Shown here one piece after another: positions 26,510 through 36,272 of a DNA stretch of 64,000 bases. Position 1 is the stretch's first letter. Every line of letters starts with the position of its first letter. This DNA comes from Massilia horti (GTDB taxonomy: Bacteria; Pseudomonadota; Gammaproteobacteria; Burkholderiales; Burkholderiaceae_D): positions 29,486 through 93,485 of the forward strand of contig NZ_SPUM01000081.1 in NCBI RefSeq assembly GCF_004614195.1, read 5' to 3'. Position numbers and translations under genes: made by a program. Below the pieces are notes generated by a model. That model had not been told where the DNA came from, searched no databases, and was given only the letters and a program-made list of their open reading frames with translations.

Positions 26510-29287
26510 GTGGATTTCGACGCATGGACCGATGCTCTGCATTTTGGCATGCACCTGAGCGCCCTGAACCGTCCGCTGCGTTTGCGATTCGGGTTGTCGA
26601 AGGGCCAGTACGACGAGCGCCTGCTGCCACACAGCGTCACCCTGATCGAAGGTGTCTGCGAAGGTCTCGACATGCAGGTGCTGTGCGTCGCCGAAGACGC
26701 GACGATCCCCCTCAAGGAATTAATCGGTCTGCCGACCGAACTGCAGGTGGTGACCGATCGCGGCACCCTGCGTCCATTCTGTGGCATCGTGACCGAGGCG
26801 CGCGCCGGAGACAGTGACGGCGGCTTGGCCACCTATCAGTTGGTGGTCCGCGACGCCCTGGCGGTGATGGAAATGCGTGTCAACACACGGGTATTCATCA
26901 ACAAGAGCGAACTGGAAATCGTGCAGTTGCTGTGCACCGAGTGGCGCCAGGTGAACGCGGTCCTGGCGGCCGCGTTCGAGCTCGAATTCGACGACTCGCT
27001 ATCGAGTGGAAAATACCCGAGGCGTGCGCTGATCATGCAAGCCAACGAGTCGGATGCGGCCTTCCTGCGTCGACTACTCAAGCGCCGAGGAATTTGCTGG
27101 CATTTCCGCGCCGGGCGCGCGAGGAACAGCACGGCGGGCAACGATGCAACCCCTGCCCATACGCTTGTCATGTTCGACGAGGTCGCGCTGTTGAAACCGA
27201 ATGCAGCTGGCAGGGTGCGTTACCATCGCGACGACGCCACGGAAGAGCGCGACACAATCACCTCCTGGTGCGCCGCGCGAAGTCTGCAGCCGTCCGGGGT
27301 CACCCGCTTTAGCTGGGACTACCTCAACGTCCACGGCACTGGTTTTATGCATACCAGCGCAGCCGGGCAAAGCGACCAGGGGCCAGTCGGCAACCACCTC
27401 GCTGCCACCCTGGACGACTATCTTGTCGAAGTCCCCCACGCAGCTGACAGCAATGATGACCTCGCCCGCATGGGGCGTGTCCGGATGGCGCGCCACGACC
27501 TTGCGACCAAATGTTTTTACGCGGAGGGTACCGTGCGCGACCTTTGCGTCGGCGAATACTTTGCGCTCGAAGGCCACCCCGAAATCCAGACGCACGTCCC
27601 GGCCGAACGCGAGTTCGTCGTCCTCCATCAGCATATATGGGCGCGCAGCAACCTATCCAAGGACTTGTCAGCGAGGGTCGAGCGCCTGTTTGCGCGCAGC
27701 CAGTGGCGCAATGAACCGGCGGACCTAGTGCCAAACGATGATTCTGACCTACGCTACCGCACGCGCTTTACCTGCGTGCGGCGCGGCATCCCGATCGTTC
27801 CCGACTTCGACACACGCACCGACTTGCCACGGCCGTCGCTGCAAAGTGCGATGGTCGTCGGGCCTCCAGGAGAGGTGGTTCATTGCGACGCGAAAGGTCG
27901 AGTCAAAGTGCGTTTCCTCGGCACTCGTCCCAATGACCACGAGCACGCGCGCGGCGCCGGTGCTTCCGATACCGATGCGGATTCAGCGTGGGTACGCGTG
28001 ATGACCGGGTGGGCCGGAAACGGGCCTCTTGGCACCAGCCAGTGCGGGACCCTGACACTGCCGCGCATCGGCACCGAGGTCGTCATCGACTTCATGGGTG
28101 GAGACCCGGACAAGCCTGTCATTGTCGGCCAGCTATACAACAACATCGGCGTGCCGCCCGCGCTAAGCAAGGAAGGCGAGCTGCCGGGGAACCGCTACCT
28201 CTCCGGCCAGAAGAGCCAGGAAATCCGCGGCATGCGCGCAAATCAACTGCGTTTTGACGACACGCCTGGCCAAATCAGCGCGCAGCTCGCCAGCGACCAC
28301 GGGACCAGCGAACTGAACCTGGGTTGGCTGAGCGAACCGCGGCGGGATGGCCAGGGCGCGCCGCGTGGGGAAGGCGCTGAACTGCGCAGCGACAAGGCCA
28401 CCGCCGTACGAGGCGGAGCCGGTGTGCTGATCAGCGCGGGCAGCGACGCCGCCAGGCACGGTGCGCAACTCGACCGCGAAGGCTTGATGGGGCTGACGGA
28501 GGTGCTGCAGGGAATCGCGAGACAATTGGAGCGGATCGCAGCGACCCATGCGGGCGACCCGAAGGGCACTGCCGCACTTCAGCAACTGACGGCAAAGCTC
28601 GCACGCTGGCACGACACCGGTAGCGCTGACGGCGGCAAGCCGATCGTCGCGGTCAACGCCGAGGCAGGAATGCTGCTGGCCACCCAAGCCAATCTGCTGC
28701 TGGGCGCCCAAACACGGATCGACGTGGTCTGCCCGCAGGACACGGCTGTCGCCGCCGGCCAGCACCTGGCGCTGCGGGCCGGACGGGGAGCGACCCTGTT
28801 TGCGCAGGCTGACGGCATCAAGATCGTCACTGCTAGTGGCGCCATCCTCGTCGAGAACCACAACGGCGACATCGAGGTCAAGACCCCGAACAGCATCAAG
28901 CTGCACGCGGGGCAGGACATTGTGCTGCAATCGCGCTCCCTCAAGGTCGTTACCGACGGCGCGCAAGCGAATTTTGGCGCCGGCGCGATCTTGTACCAGT
29001 GCACCGGTGCATATGCGATCAAAGCGGCAACGGTTAGTCAGACAAAGCCGGGTGGCGCCACGCCGCCAGGCGTGGTCTTCCCGAGCACCCGGATCGAGGC
29101 CGACCAGCGTTTCATCCTTTGCAACCAAAAATCGGGCGAGCCACTCAAGGGGTGGCGCTACGAGGCCCAGCTCCCGGACGGGCGCACAGTCGTAGGAATA
29201 AGCGACGAATTCGGGCGTACGGCCTTGATGCAGAGCGACACGCTGGGAAATATCAATCTGAAACTACTTCCTCCGGAAGATAATTGA
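26510..29287 (+). CDS. vgrG: T6SS spike protein VgrG (TssI) with C-terminal adaptor
   Basis: A 925-residue VgrG. Residues ~15-400 are the phage gpD/gp44-like base, ~450-560 the gp5 OB and needle start (G-R-V-K-V-R-F-L-G, then D-S-A-W-V-R-V), ~620-830 the helical and DUF2345 needle region, and the last ~75 residues a transthyretin-like domain (F-I-L-C-N-Q-K-S-G-E-P-L-K-G-W). Such TTR extensions load the effector encoded next door, here the lipase. The start is a GTG with GGTGGAGA upstream; no earlier in-frame start is available. It forms the puncturing tip and carries effectors into target cells. Confidence 0.93.
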   Translation: MDFDAWTDALHFGMHLSALNRPLRLRFGLSKGQYDERLLPHSVTLIEGVCEGLDMQVLCVAEDATIPLKELIGLPTELQVVTDRGTLRPFCGIVTEARAGDSDGGLATYQLVVRDALAVMEMRVNTRVFINKSELEIVQLLCTEWRQVNAVLAAAFELEFDDSLSSGKYPRRALIMQANESDAAFLRRLLKRRGICWHFRAGRARNSTAGNDATPAHTLVMFDEVALLKPNAAGRVRYHRDDATEERDTITSWCAARSLQPSGVTRFSWDYLNVHGTGFMHTSAAGQSDQGPVGNHLAATLDDYLVEVPHAADSNDDLARMGRVRMARHDLATKCFYAEGTVRDLCVGEYFALEGHPEIQTHVPAEREFVVLHQHIWARSNLSKDLSARVERLFARSQWRNEPADLVPNDDSDLRYRTRFTCVRRGIPIVPDFDTRTDLPRPSLQSAMVVGPPGEVVHCDAKGRVKVRFLGTRPNDHEHARGAGASDTDADSAWVRVMTGWAGNGPLGTSQCGTLTLPRIGTEVVIDFMGGDPDKPVIVGQLYNNIGVPPALSKEGELPGNRYLSGQKSQEIRGMRANQLRFDDTPGQISAQLASDHGTSELNLGWLSEPRRDGQGAPRGEGAELRSDKATAVRGGAGVLISAGSDAARHGAQLDREGLMGLTEVLQGIARQLERIAATHAGDPKGTAALQQLTAKLARWHDTGSADGGKPIVAVNAEAGMLLATQANLLLGAQTRIDVVCPQDTAVAAGQHLALRAGRGATLFAQADGIKIVTASGAILVENHNGDIEVKTPNSIKLHAGQDIVLQSRSLKVVTDGAQANFGAGAILYQCTGAYAIKAATVSQTKPGGATPPGVVFPSTRIEADQRFILCNQKSGEPLKGWRYEAQLPDGRTVVGISDEFGRTALMQSDTLGNINLKLLPPEDN

Positions 29288-29340
29288 ACGAATAAAGCGA
29301 TTTCCGGCGCGACCTGCTCAACGCCATCCCGGAGCTCCCC

Positions 29341-31017
29341 ATGTCCTACGACGCCCCCGAACTGGTAGAACCAACCTACCCGCTGCCGGCGCCTACGCCT
29401 GACGCCGATGGTGTACTTTCCGTCAGTGCACCGGTATCGCCAAAGGAGATTACAACCCGCCCCAGTGTGCCGGTGCCACCGCCGGACGCCATGCCAGTGA
29501 TCGTCGTGCCAGGCATCATGGGGACGAACCTGCGGGCGACGAGCGACCCAGCCAAACCCAAGAATGGCGAACTGAAGCCGGGCGAAGCGGCATGGCAGCC
29601 GCCCAACGGGCAGATCGATAAAGCTAAAATATGGACTCGATGGCGCGGAAAGACCGCTAAACAGCGCCAAAAAATTTTCGATGCGCCGACACTTGAAGTT
29701 GACGACCGTGGCGAAATCGATTTGGGCGTCAATCCGAATAATTATGTTATCGACTCAAAAATCGCGCGTCAGCGCGGTTGGGGCAAGGTTCACTGGGACA
29801 GCTATGGCAAGCTACTGGTTCACCTCCAGCAAGACTTGAACAAACCGTTCGTGCCGTCGCAGGGCAAGACAGTTCCCGCTCCAAATTGGGTGAGTGCCAA
29901 CTATGTAGATCGCGCTCATTGGGGATGCACCAAACAGGACGAAATGGCGCCACTCGAGCGCGAGGATCTCGCTGCCCTTGCCAGATTCAACCACCCTGTA
30001 TATGCGTTCGGTTACAACTGGCTGGAATCGTGCGAGAACGCGGCTCTGGCCTTAAAGGAATTTATTGCGGCAGTGCGGGCCGAATGGGATCGGCCCAACC
30101 ATCCTTGCCGGCCGGTGGTCCTGGTCACGCATTCAATGGGCGGATTGGTTGCGCGCGCGTGCGCCAAGATGGCTCCCGAGAGCATCGCAGGGGTCGTTCA
30201 TGCCGTGATGCCCGCTATCGGCGCGCCGGCAGCCTACCGCCGCATTGCGTGCGGTGTCGAAGGGGATGCACCTGGCATCCATCCAATAGACAACTCGATC
30301 AGAGGGTGCTTTGCTGAAATCGTAGGGCGAAGTACCGACCTGACCACACCAGTCATGGCGGTGGCACCCGGCCCGCTAGAACTGTTGCCAAACCACTTAT
30401 ACCCGGGGCCGTGGCTGTTCGCGGCCATCAAGCGCGAGGATGGCGAACGGTCGCAATTATTGCGCTTGCCTACCGGGAACCCATACGACCTGTATGGCGA
30501 CACGAAAGCATGGTACCGAATGATTGATCTGGCGTTGGTCGATCCCGCAAAGAAATTCGGCAGTGTCCAGGAGATCGAAAAGTCTCTTACACGTGCAATT
30601 GATCAAGCCGAGCGCTTTCACACCAAGGTGCTTGGCGATTACTATCACCCGAACACCTACGTGTTCTACGGTGCAGACAAGGCGGGATTGTCATTCGGCT
30701 CGTGTACGTGGATCGCGGAGCATGCTGGCGACGCTGTTTCGAGCAAGCTAGTTGCCAATGGCAGGCTGCGTGGCCGCCCGGTGCCCGACGTGAGGGAGGT
30801 CGAACTCGAAGGCGGCAAGACTCTCCGCTTCCGCCATGCGCACCAGGATGTCAATGGTGACGGCACCGTGCCGGAACAGTCCGGCGCCGCCCCACAAGGC
30901 AAGGTCAAGCGCATATTCCGCACCAAGGGCTACGAGCACCAGGAATGCTTTAACCAGCGTGAAATGCTTTTCCTGACCTTGCACCTCGTCGCGCGCATTA
31001 TTCAAAAGGTGCAATGA
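29341..31017 (+). CDS. T6SS lipase effector (LCAT-like alpha/beta hydrolase)
   Basis: A 558-residue alpha/beta-hydrolase. The P-G-I-M-G (57-61) is the oxyanion-hole motif of LCAT-type phospholipases and acyltransferases, and T-H-S-M-G-G (263-268) supplies the catalytic Ser265. A D-V-N-G-D-G-T-V-P segment near the C-terminus is a likely site of the acid residue; the catalytic His cannot be fixed by eye. The first ~50 residues are Pro/Val-rich and may contact VgrG. There is no signal peptide, as expected for a T6SS cargo. It follows vgrG by 53 bp and overlaps the immunity gene by ATGA. Its likely role is to hydrolyse phospholipids of rival cells. Confidence 0.85.
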   Translation: MSYDAPELVEPTYPLPAPTPDADGVLSVSAPVSPKEITTRPSVPVPPPDAMPVIVVPGIMGTNLRATSDPAKPKNGELKPGEAAWQPPNGQIDKAKIWTRWRGKTAKQRQKIFDAPTLEVDDRGEIDLGVNPNNYVIDSKIARQRGWGKVHWDSYGKLLVHLQQDLNKPFVPSQGKTVPAPNWVSANYVDRAHWGCTKQDEMAPLEREDLAALARFNHPVYAFGYNWLESCENAALALKEFIAAVRAEWDRPNHPCRPVVLVTHSMGGLVARACAKMAPESIAGVVHAVMPAIGAPAAYRRIACGVEGDAPGIHPIDNSIRGCFAEIVGRSTDLTTPVMAVAPGPLELLPNHLYPGPWLFAAIKREDGERSQLLRLPTGNPYDLYGDTKAWYRMIDLALVDPAKKFGSVQEIEKSLTRAIDQAERFHTKVLGDYYHPNTYVFYGADKAGLSFGSCTWIAEHAGDAVSSKLVANGRLRGRPVPDVREVELEGGKTLRFRHAHQDVNGDGTVPEQSGAAPQGKVKRIFRTKGYEHQECFNQREMLFLTLHLVARIIQKVQ

Positions 31018-32789
31018 GCCCGCTGCGCGAAACGACCCGTGGCGAATTGTTCGCTTTCCTAGTGGTCGTACTCGTGATCATTCCGGCCGGCGCATACCTT
31101 TGCCAAAAAATGCAGGCACACGGCCTGACAATGGAGGTCGAACAGATGACTGGGAAACTGCAATCAATGAAGACGCGGACGGTATGCTTCGGACGCTTCC
31201 TGGTCGATGTTCCTTCGGACGCAGAATTGAGCTACCGCGCTGCGCGGGTCGCTGGCTGGAGCATCGAAATCGATCCCTCAGAATCAGACGCGGCATTCGA
31301 CGAACGTCTGGAGTCCATGAATGCCAGGCTGCGGAATGCCAAGAACGAACGCGACATGCCCAGCCTTGAGTCATCCAGCATCATCGAACACGATGGCCTG
31401 CGGGGCAGGCTGTTCCAATATGGCCGTGAATGGACGAAGGTCAGGCGATCAGGCCAAAAAGTGGAGATCGTGGACGTCTCGGCCGACGCGATGGTGCGGG
31501 GTAACTCATTGTCGGTCGCTTTTAGCCGCCGAAGTGTGCCGCTGGAACAAATCGGCGGGCTTGCGCAACAGATCAAGCAGGTGCGCACACTGGCGCCGGA
31601 CGAAATACCGACGGAACCCGGATTCTGCTACGGCGGCTTGCTGGTCAAGGATCCGCTCACCTCGGAACAAGCCGAAACGGTCACCATGTTCATCCATTTG
31701 AAGAGTCACCCGGACATTTCGTTCTACATGACCACTGCCGCTGGCACCCGTCCCGATCCTGAAACTCTGCTGCAGCGCGACGACAAGAATACGGCCTATC
31801 GCGAGTTTCCTGGTCAGTTCCATACTTTACGGCGCGGTAAGCGAACGTTAGGCGACTTGGCTGGCGAGGAAATTCTCCAGCGCGTAACAGAACGGAATGG
31901 AACAGTCGCTCAAAGCTTTTGTTGGGAACTGACAGGGTCCGAAGATAACGTGTATCTCCCGTTCCTTTACTTTGAACTTGGCAGCGGTTATGGCGAAGAC
32001 GACAGATCCGTCAACTCAAGTATGAAGGACGCCGAGATGATAGCGCTCTGGGACCGAATCTTGTCGAGCCTGCGCGTGCGCCCGACGGGCGGCGCGAAGC
32101 CGAAAGCCGAGCCCCCCATCCCGCCGCAACTCAACACTCAGGCATTGGCCAACACTCCCTGCCCTGCAAGCGGCTTATGGAAGTGCGGCGATGGCGGCAA
32201 CGGAGTGGTGGTCGAAAACGGCGACATCCAGCATTTCGAGAAGGGGGTGCGCATGCCGCAGGCGGTGCTGCTGGCGCCTCCGACCTTAGCGCAGCGCCTG
32301 ACCGGACAACGCACCCGCTTCAAGAACCGCAGCGCGACCGTGTGGACTTTGGTCGGCCGGCGCGCCACAGCGCGCCCTTTCGGGACGAGCGAAACAACAA
32401 TGACCAGCGCTTCAGGGACCGGGTCCACGATTGAGCTTGGCACGATCGCGGCGACTGGCGAGCGGTGCCCGGCCAGCGGCTGGTGGATCTGTGCAGAACC
32501 CGGCGCGCTGGACAATACACAATGGTTCCGACAAGGCGACCTACTGCCCACGGCGACGTTCCCCCTCCCACGCACATGGTTCGAGCAGCTGCGCCGCGAA
32601 CCTGCCGCTTACACAACTCGCAGCGTATGGAAGCTGCTGCGGCATGCCCCTGCCCCGACTAATCCGTCCTCGGATCTTGAAGCAGCTAGTGGCAACATCG
32701 CAGCTGTCCTACCCGACCAGCAAGGCGAACAAGAGGCCAGCCCGACCAAAGCCGACGCCGATTCAACGAAGGGACGCGGCCATGCCTAA
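31014..32789 (+). CDS. Tli4-type T6SS lipase immunity protein with repeat extension
   Basis: A 591-residue protein. A membrane-spanning segment (about 10-29) would anchor it with the bulk in the periplasm, where T6SS lipases act. Residues ~45-360 match the Tli4 immunity family (C-F-G-R-F-L-V-D-V-P-S-D, the later E-P-G-F-C-Y-G-G segment). The C-terminal ~200 residues hold two repeats, each opening C-P-A-S-G-x-W and followed by an aromatic, Pro-rich SH3-like stretch. The start overlaps the lipase stop by ATGA, so effector and immunity are translated together. Tandem extension repeats of this kind are less common in the family. A partial second copy follows 8 bp downstream. Confidence 0.85.
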   Translation: MSPLRETTRGELFAFLVVVLVIIPAGAYLCQKMQAHGLTMEVEQMTGKLQSMKTRTVCFGRFLVDVPSDAELSYRAARVAGWSIEIDPSESDAAFDERLESMNARLRNAKNERDMPSLESSSIIEHDGLRGRLFQYGREWTKVRRSGQKVEIVDVSADAMVRGNSLSVAFSRRSVPLEQIGGLAQQIKQVRTLAPDEIPTEPGFCYGGLLVKDPLTSEQAETVTMFIHLKSHPDISFYMTTAAGTRPDPETLLQRDDKNTAYREFPGQFHTLRRGKRTLGDLAGEEILQRVTERNGTVAQSFCWELTGSEDNVYLPFLYFELGSGYGEDDRSVNSSMKDAEMIALWDRILSSLRVRPTGGAKPKAEPPIPPQLNTQALANTPCPASGLWKCGDGGNGVVVENGDIQHFEKGVRMPQAVLLAPPTLAQRLTGQRTRFKNRSATVWTLVGRRATARPFGTSETTMTSASGTGSTIELGTIAATGERCPASGWWICAEPGALDNTQWFRQGDLLPTATFPLPRTWFEQLRREPAAYTTRSVWKLLRHAPAPTNPSSDLEAASGNIAAVLPDQQGEQEASPTKADADSTKGRGHA

Positions 32790-32797
32790 AAATGGAC

Positions 32798-32890
32798 ATG
32801 AATCCGCTGCGGGAAATAACGCGCGGCGAGTTGCCTACGTTACTGGTGCTCGTATTCGTGATCATTCCGGCCGGCGCTGCGAGAGTCTAG
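32798..32890 (+). pseudogene. Truncated second copy of the Tli4 immunity gene
   Basis: The 30-codon frame encodes M-N-P-L-R-E-I-T-R-G-E-L then a hydrophobic V-I-I-P-A-G-A. It is closely similar in DNA and protein to the start of the intact immunity gene at 31014 (M-S-P-L-R-E-T-T-R-G-E-L, then V-I-I-P-A-G-A), including a run of over 20 identical bases around 32855-32878. Similarity stops abruptly near 32880, and a stop codon follows at 32888. It is a fragment of a duplicated immunity gene cut at or near the edge of the transposition module, whose last gene ends at 32913. Confidence 0.8.
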
Positions 32891-32912
32891 TCCTGGTCAG
32901 TTACGGCGTCGC

Positions 32913-33914
32913 CTAAAGTTTCGCGGCCTGTCTCACTCGGCGGCCATGGAGGTAGCCTATTGTTTGGGGAAAACCCGACTCGAGAATCGCCTCTTCCCAT
33001 GCCTCTGGGTCACCGCGAAATCCGGTCCGGTCCCATTCGTGTTGGCGGATTAGGAAATTTCGCACGGTGGATGCTATCCATTTCATGCCAATTTCCCTAA
33101 CGCCCCCGTGCCGCGTAGCTACGGTTTGAAAACGCTCCCAAAGAATCGGCGCTTCGCTTTCGAGCCGCCATCCGTCTGCGAACGCCACGGGCATAAAGGC
33201 TTCACTGTGGCTTTTAACACTGATGTCGGCTTGATCCAACGGGGCGTGTATATTGTCGTAACAGCGAATGGTCTGCATCAAGTCAATTTCCGACGCGATG
33301 CCCTGGAGCTTGTTTTGCTCTCCCAGAAACTGACCAATCTGTTCGGTACTTTCGTGGTTAAGGAGAGCGTCTCGGGTCTTTGCAAGATCCGGCCCACCGA
33401 AAAGGATGACGATGAGGTGGACGTCAGCTAATAGTATCAAATCTTTCGAAATATCTCGAAGGCAATTGAACTCGGGTTGGGTCCAGCTTTGCGCTTCGTC
33501 CACAAAGAGGGCGATTCTGTCGCTGCCCTTAGATTCCACGAGTTCCCAAAAGAACCGGATGAGCCTATTGCGCAAGGCGCCGGCTTGCCCCCTCGGGGCC
33601 AACGCGCAAGTGCAACCCTCAAGCATTTCAGCGAAAAACTTGGCCTCGCTGAATCGGTCGTGGTTTTTGGCGATCGTGCGAAGCACGGGGGCGCTCGGAA
33701 GGTTGGCGGACAATTGATCTGTGAGCACCTCGATGGCGGACGTCTTGCCAAAACCAGAGGGCGCGACAAAAGAAACCGCCGTATCATGCAACGTGACGGC
33801 TTTTAATATATGGGGGTAAGCGACGCAGATGGGTGGCGTGAGCATTGGACGATCCAGCAAATCGAGGATCGCGGCAGATGGCTTCGGTAAGGGCGACGCG
33901 GCGTGTATCGACAT
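32913..33914 (-). CDS. Second TnsC/TniB-like AAA+ ATPase
   Basis: A 333-residue AAA+ ATPase: Walker A A-P-S-G-F-G-K-T (51-58), Walker B A-L-F-V-D-E-A-Q-S-W (D139, E140), and a TniB/TnsC-like layout. It differs from the canonical tnsC product (38613-39677) in sequence and size, so it is a paralogue, not a copy. The ATG at 33914 has AAGGAGAG upstream. It is the last gene of the transposition module, 600 bp from the first tniQ. It could choose targets with one of the two TniQ proteins, or come from a second transposon. Its stop lies only 23 bp from the end of the immunity-gene fragment. Confidence 0.8.
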   Translation of the reverse strand: MSIHAASPLPKPSAAILDLLDRPMLTPPICVAYPHILKAVTLHDTAVSFVAPSGFGKTSAIEVLTDQLSANLPSAPVLRTIAKNHDRFSEAKFFAEMLEGCTCALAPRGQAGALRNRLIRFFWELVESKGSDRIALFVDEAQSWTQPEFNCLRDISKDLILLADVHLIVILFGGPDLAKTRDALLNHESTEQIGQFLGEQNKLQGIASEIDLMQTIRCYDNIHAPLDQADISVKSHSEAFMPVAFADGWRLESEAPILWERFQTVATRHGGVREIGMKWIASTVRNFLIRQHEWDRTGFRGDPEAWEEAILESGFPQTIGYLHGRRVRQAAKL

Positions 33915-34515
33915 GCTGCTCTCCTTTTCATTCTCTCGGTCACTTCGAAAGGGTTTCCGGAAAACGGGCTTGACCAGCGGCGAAGGTTAGCTGAGCGCCA
34001 TGACGGAAACTGCTGAGTGCACAGCCACGAATACTAGCCGAAACGACAAGTCACTCGCGCACGATTAGTGACATTCCTTTGCCGTTGACAGGCAAAATGG
34101 GAAATTCGGGCCGAAACGATTGGCCGCGACAAGCAAGCGCTCTCCTCTGCTGACCTGATGGTCTTGCGACCCGCCGCGAACGGCCAAAGGTAATATGGGC
34201 TAGCCAACCGCGCCCGCGCAGAGTGTCGTCGCTCCAGGAGTAACGCGACTATGATGTGCGGCGCCACAAACAACAGGTTCAGCCTTCCAGGCGAAGCTAC
34301 GCCCGGCTCCGTAGGCGATCGTCGCCAAGTAGCAGTCAATTGACTGAATCGGGATGGCGTGTCCTTGATGGCCGAGTTATCGCGAGCTCGACAAGCCCTC
34401 CGCGCGGACACTGAAGGTTTTGGAGCATCTTGAGCGACATCGCTAGCGCATACCTCATATGTGGCGACGTTAGAGCGCTTTTTGTCATACACAGATCCAT
34501 GCACCGCTTCGCCTT
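33915..34515. other. Intergenic between second TnsC-like gene and tniQ
   Basis: About 600 bp with no convincing gene. A 156-residue minus-strand frame (34034-34504) is Arg/Ser/Ala-rich with no recognisable domain and is probably chance. I found no copy of the ACCTTYAGGT repeat seen at the right end and no CRISPR-like repeats. It may hold transcription signals for the module. Confidence 0.4.
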
Positions 34516-35991
34516 CTAAATCAGCAGTGCTTGCGAACGCAGTGGATACGACCCTGAGCTACGTCTGAGCCGATAGTGCCTACGCGCCCGCGGCGTGAAC
34601 ACCTGATCAAGGAATTCAACCTCAGGAAATATAAATCCGCCTATCCAGTAACGATCCCTTAATTCGGACTTTTCCGTTAAAGCAAAACGCCCATGTACTT
34701 GTGGTCCTTTTACTCTTTCGCCTTTCGCAAAACGGGCGAGCAAGTCCTCGACACTACTACCTCTCGCTTGTTGAACAATGTGGTACCAGGCAGCGTAGTG
34801 CGCAACAAAGAGCGCTCGCCAAGCAAGTCGTGGAATACGGCCGTTGTATGTATGGTCCCAAAATGGTGGGAATTCGATGAACTTGGGTTTCTGCAAGGTC
34901 ACCCACCACTTAGTTGTGCCAACCCAGTGCTTCTCGAATTGCCACCGTAAGCATAAAAGTGCAAGAACGCGCGACGGATAATCAACGACACGGTTCAGGC
35001 TAGATGGCTCAGGTAACTCGTTGACGTCGTGGTGGCGGAGTATCCACCGCTGCAGAACACGCACAGACGCCATATAAACTGTGTATGGTGCCTCCTGGTC
35101 ATCAATACGCCTACGGTTTGAGTTAAACCTTGCAAATCGAGGCAGGCTCGCTTCGACCTTGATTTGAAGTGGCAACACCATCACTCCAGGGTACTTCGGA
35201 GCAGCTAAGTGCTTAGGTGCCGGTACGCTGTGGAGCGTTGCGCTCATGATCAGATCCTCTACATCACGCTCGCGATCTGGATCGATCCATCTACCGAAAC
35301 AAGAGCGAAACATGGAAGTTGATTTGCGTGCTTGTCTGGAGGCCACCCACCAGGCCATGACTGGCTTAAAGGCCGCCTCAATCTCGTGAACCTGAGCGCG
35401 AATTGCCAGGTGCAGCGACAATTGGGGTGCGACGCCGGCGAAAGGTTGCCCGCAACTCGGACAACAATAACGCCTTTCAAAGAGCTTTTGTTCCAGTTGG
35501 TACGGCGGCATTGTTTCCCTGCAATTGCAACACCAATCCACTATAGACACTTTGTGTAAGGGACAGTCCTCAAGCACAACCATTTGGTGAATAAAGCTGT
35601 GATAGCCATGCGCAATACAGATCGGGCAGAATCGTACGACGCCACTCAGCCAAGGCCCAGCTATAAGCTTTTCGAATACTTTCTCTTCTTTAGTGGGGAG
35701 GTCCCAGCCGGAAACCGCAGCGAATTTCGTTTCCGCGAACCAGTATTCCAAATAGCCGAAGTGAGGCTTTTTAACCGCAGTGTCTGTGCAGTGGGGTCGT
35801 AAATTTCTCGCTGAGAGCGCATTGCGCCACGCGAACCGCATGACTGCGCTGAAAGTAGACTCGTATGGTATTGGGCCGTACGCTGTACCATTCCATGTTG
35901 GGAGCGTGCATGGAGGGCCGTGGGTTAGCGATGCCTCGATGTCTTGACTTTCCGACGCCAGAGGATTTGCAGTAATCCTTTGTCCGAACAT
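34516..35991 (-). CDS. tniQ: TniQ/TnsD-family target-selection protein (copy 1)
   Basis: A 491-residue TniQ-family protein. I chose the ATG at 35991, preceded by GAAAGGGACA; earlier starts at 36027 and 36036 give a leader without a clear site. Zinc-finger motifs are C-P-I-C then H-x-x-x-x-x-H and C-x-x-H (about 120-145), followed by C-C-N-C and C-P-S-C pairs (about 150-180), the TniQ hallmark. TniQ/TnsD proteins recognise the target DNA and recruit TnsC. It lies next to a second tniQ in the same orientation. Codon use looks more AT-rich than the T6SS genes. Confidence 0.85.
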   Translation of the reverse strand: MFGQRITANPLASESQDIEASLTHGPPCTLPTWNGTAYGPIPYESTFSAVMRFAWRNALSARNLRPHCTDTAVKKPHFGYLEYWFAETKFAAVSGWDLPTKEEKVFEKLIAGPWLSGVVRFCPICIAHGYHSFIHQMVVLEDCPLHKVSIVDWCCNCRETMPPYQLEQKLFERRYCCPSCGQPFAGVAPQLSLHLAIRAQVHEIEAAFKPVMAWWVASRQARKSTSMFRSCFGRWIDPDRERDVEDLIMSATLHSVPAPKHLAAPKYPGVMVLPLQIKVEASLPRFARFNSNRRRIDDQEAPYTVYMASVRVLQRWILRHHDVNELPEPSSLNRVVDYPSRVLALLCLRWQFEKHWVGTTKWWVTLQKPKFIEFPPFWDHTYNGRIPRLAWRALFVAHYAAWYHIVQQARGSSVEDLLARFAKGERVKGPQVHGRFALTEKSELRDRYWIGGFIFPEVEFLDQVFTPRARRHYRLRRSSGSYPLRSQALLI

Positions 35992-36272
35992 TATTGTCCC
36001 TTTCCGCGGAGAGGCCACTCGGATCATGGTAGCCAACAGCCCCTGAACGCGCGCTTTTCGACATATCGTACAGAGCTGCGAATAAACAATTGCATTGTGA
36101 CATGACCTATCGACCTGCTAATACCGAGAAACGTGCGCCATCATCAGAGGAAATTTTTAGAACAGATATTCTGTCCTGACGGGCGGACGGCGCTCTCGGC
36201 TTCCTGAGCGCAGGTGGTTATAGGGCAATTTGGAAGCGACGACGCATCAGGGGTCTCAGCCAAACTGCTAAG

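Noticed and set aside
34034..34504. 156-residue minus-strand frame between the second TnsC-like gene and tniQ
   Set aside because: Arg/Ser/Ala-rich composition, no domain; probably chance.
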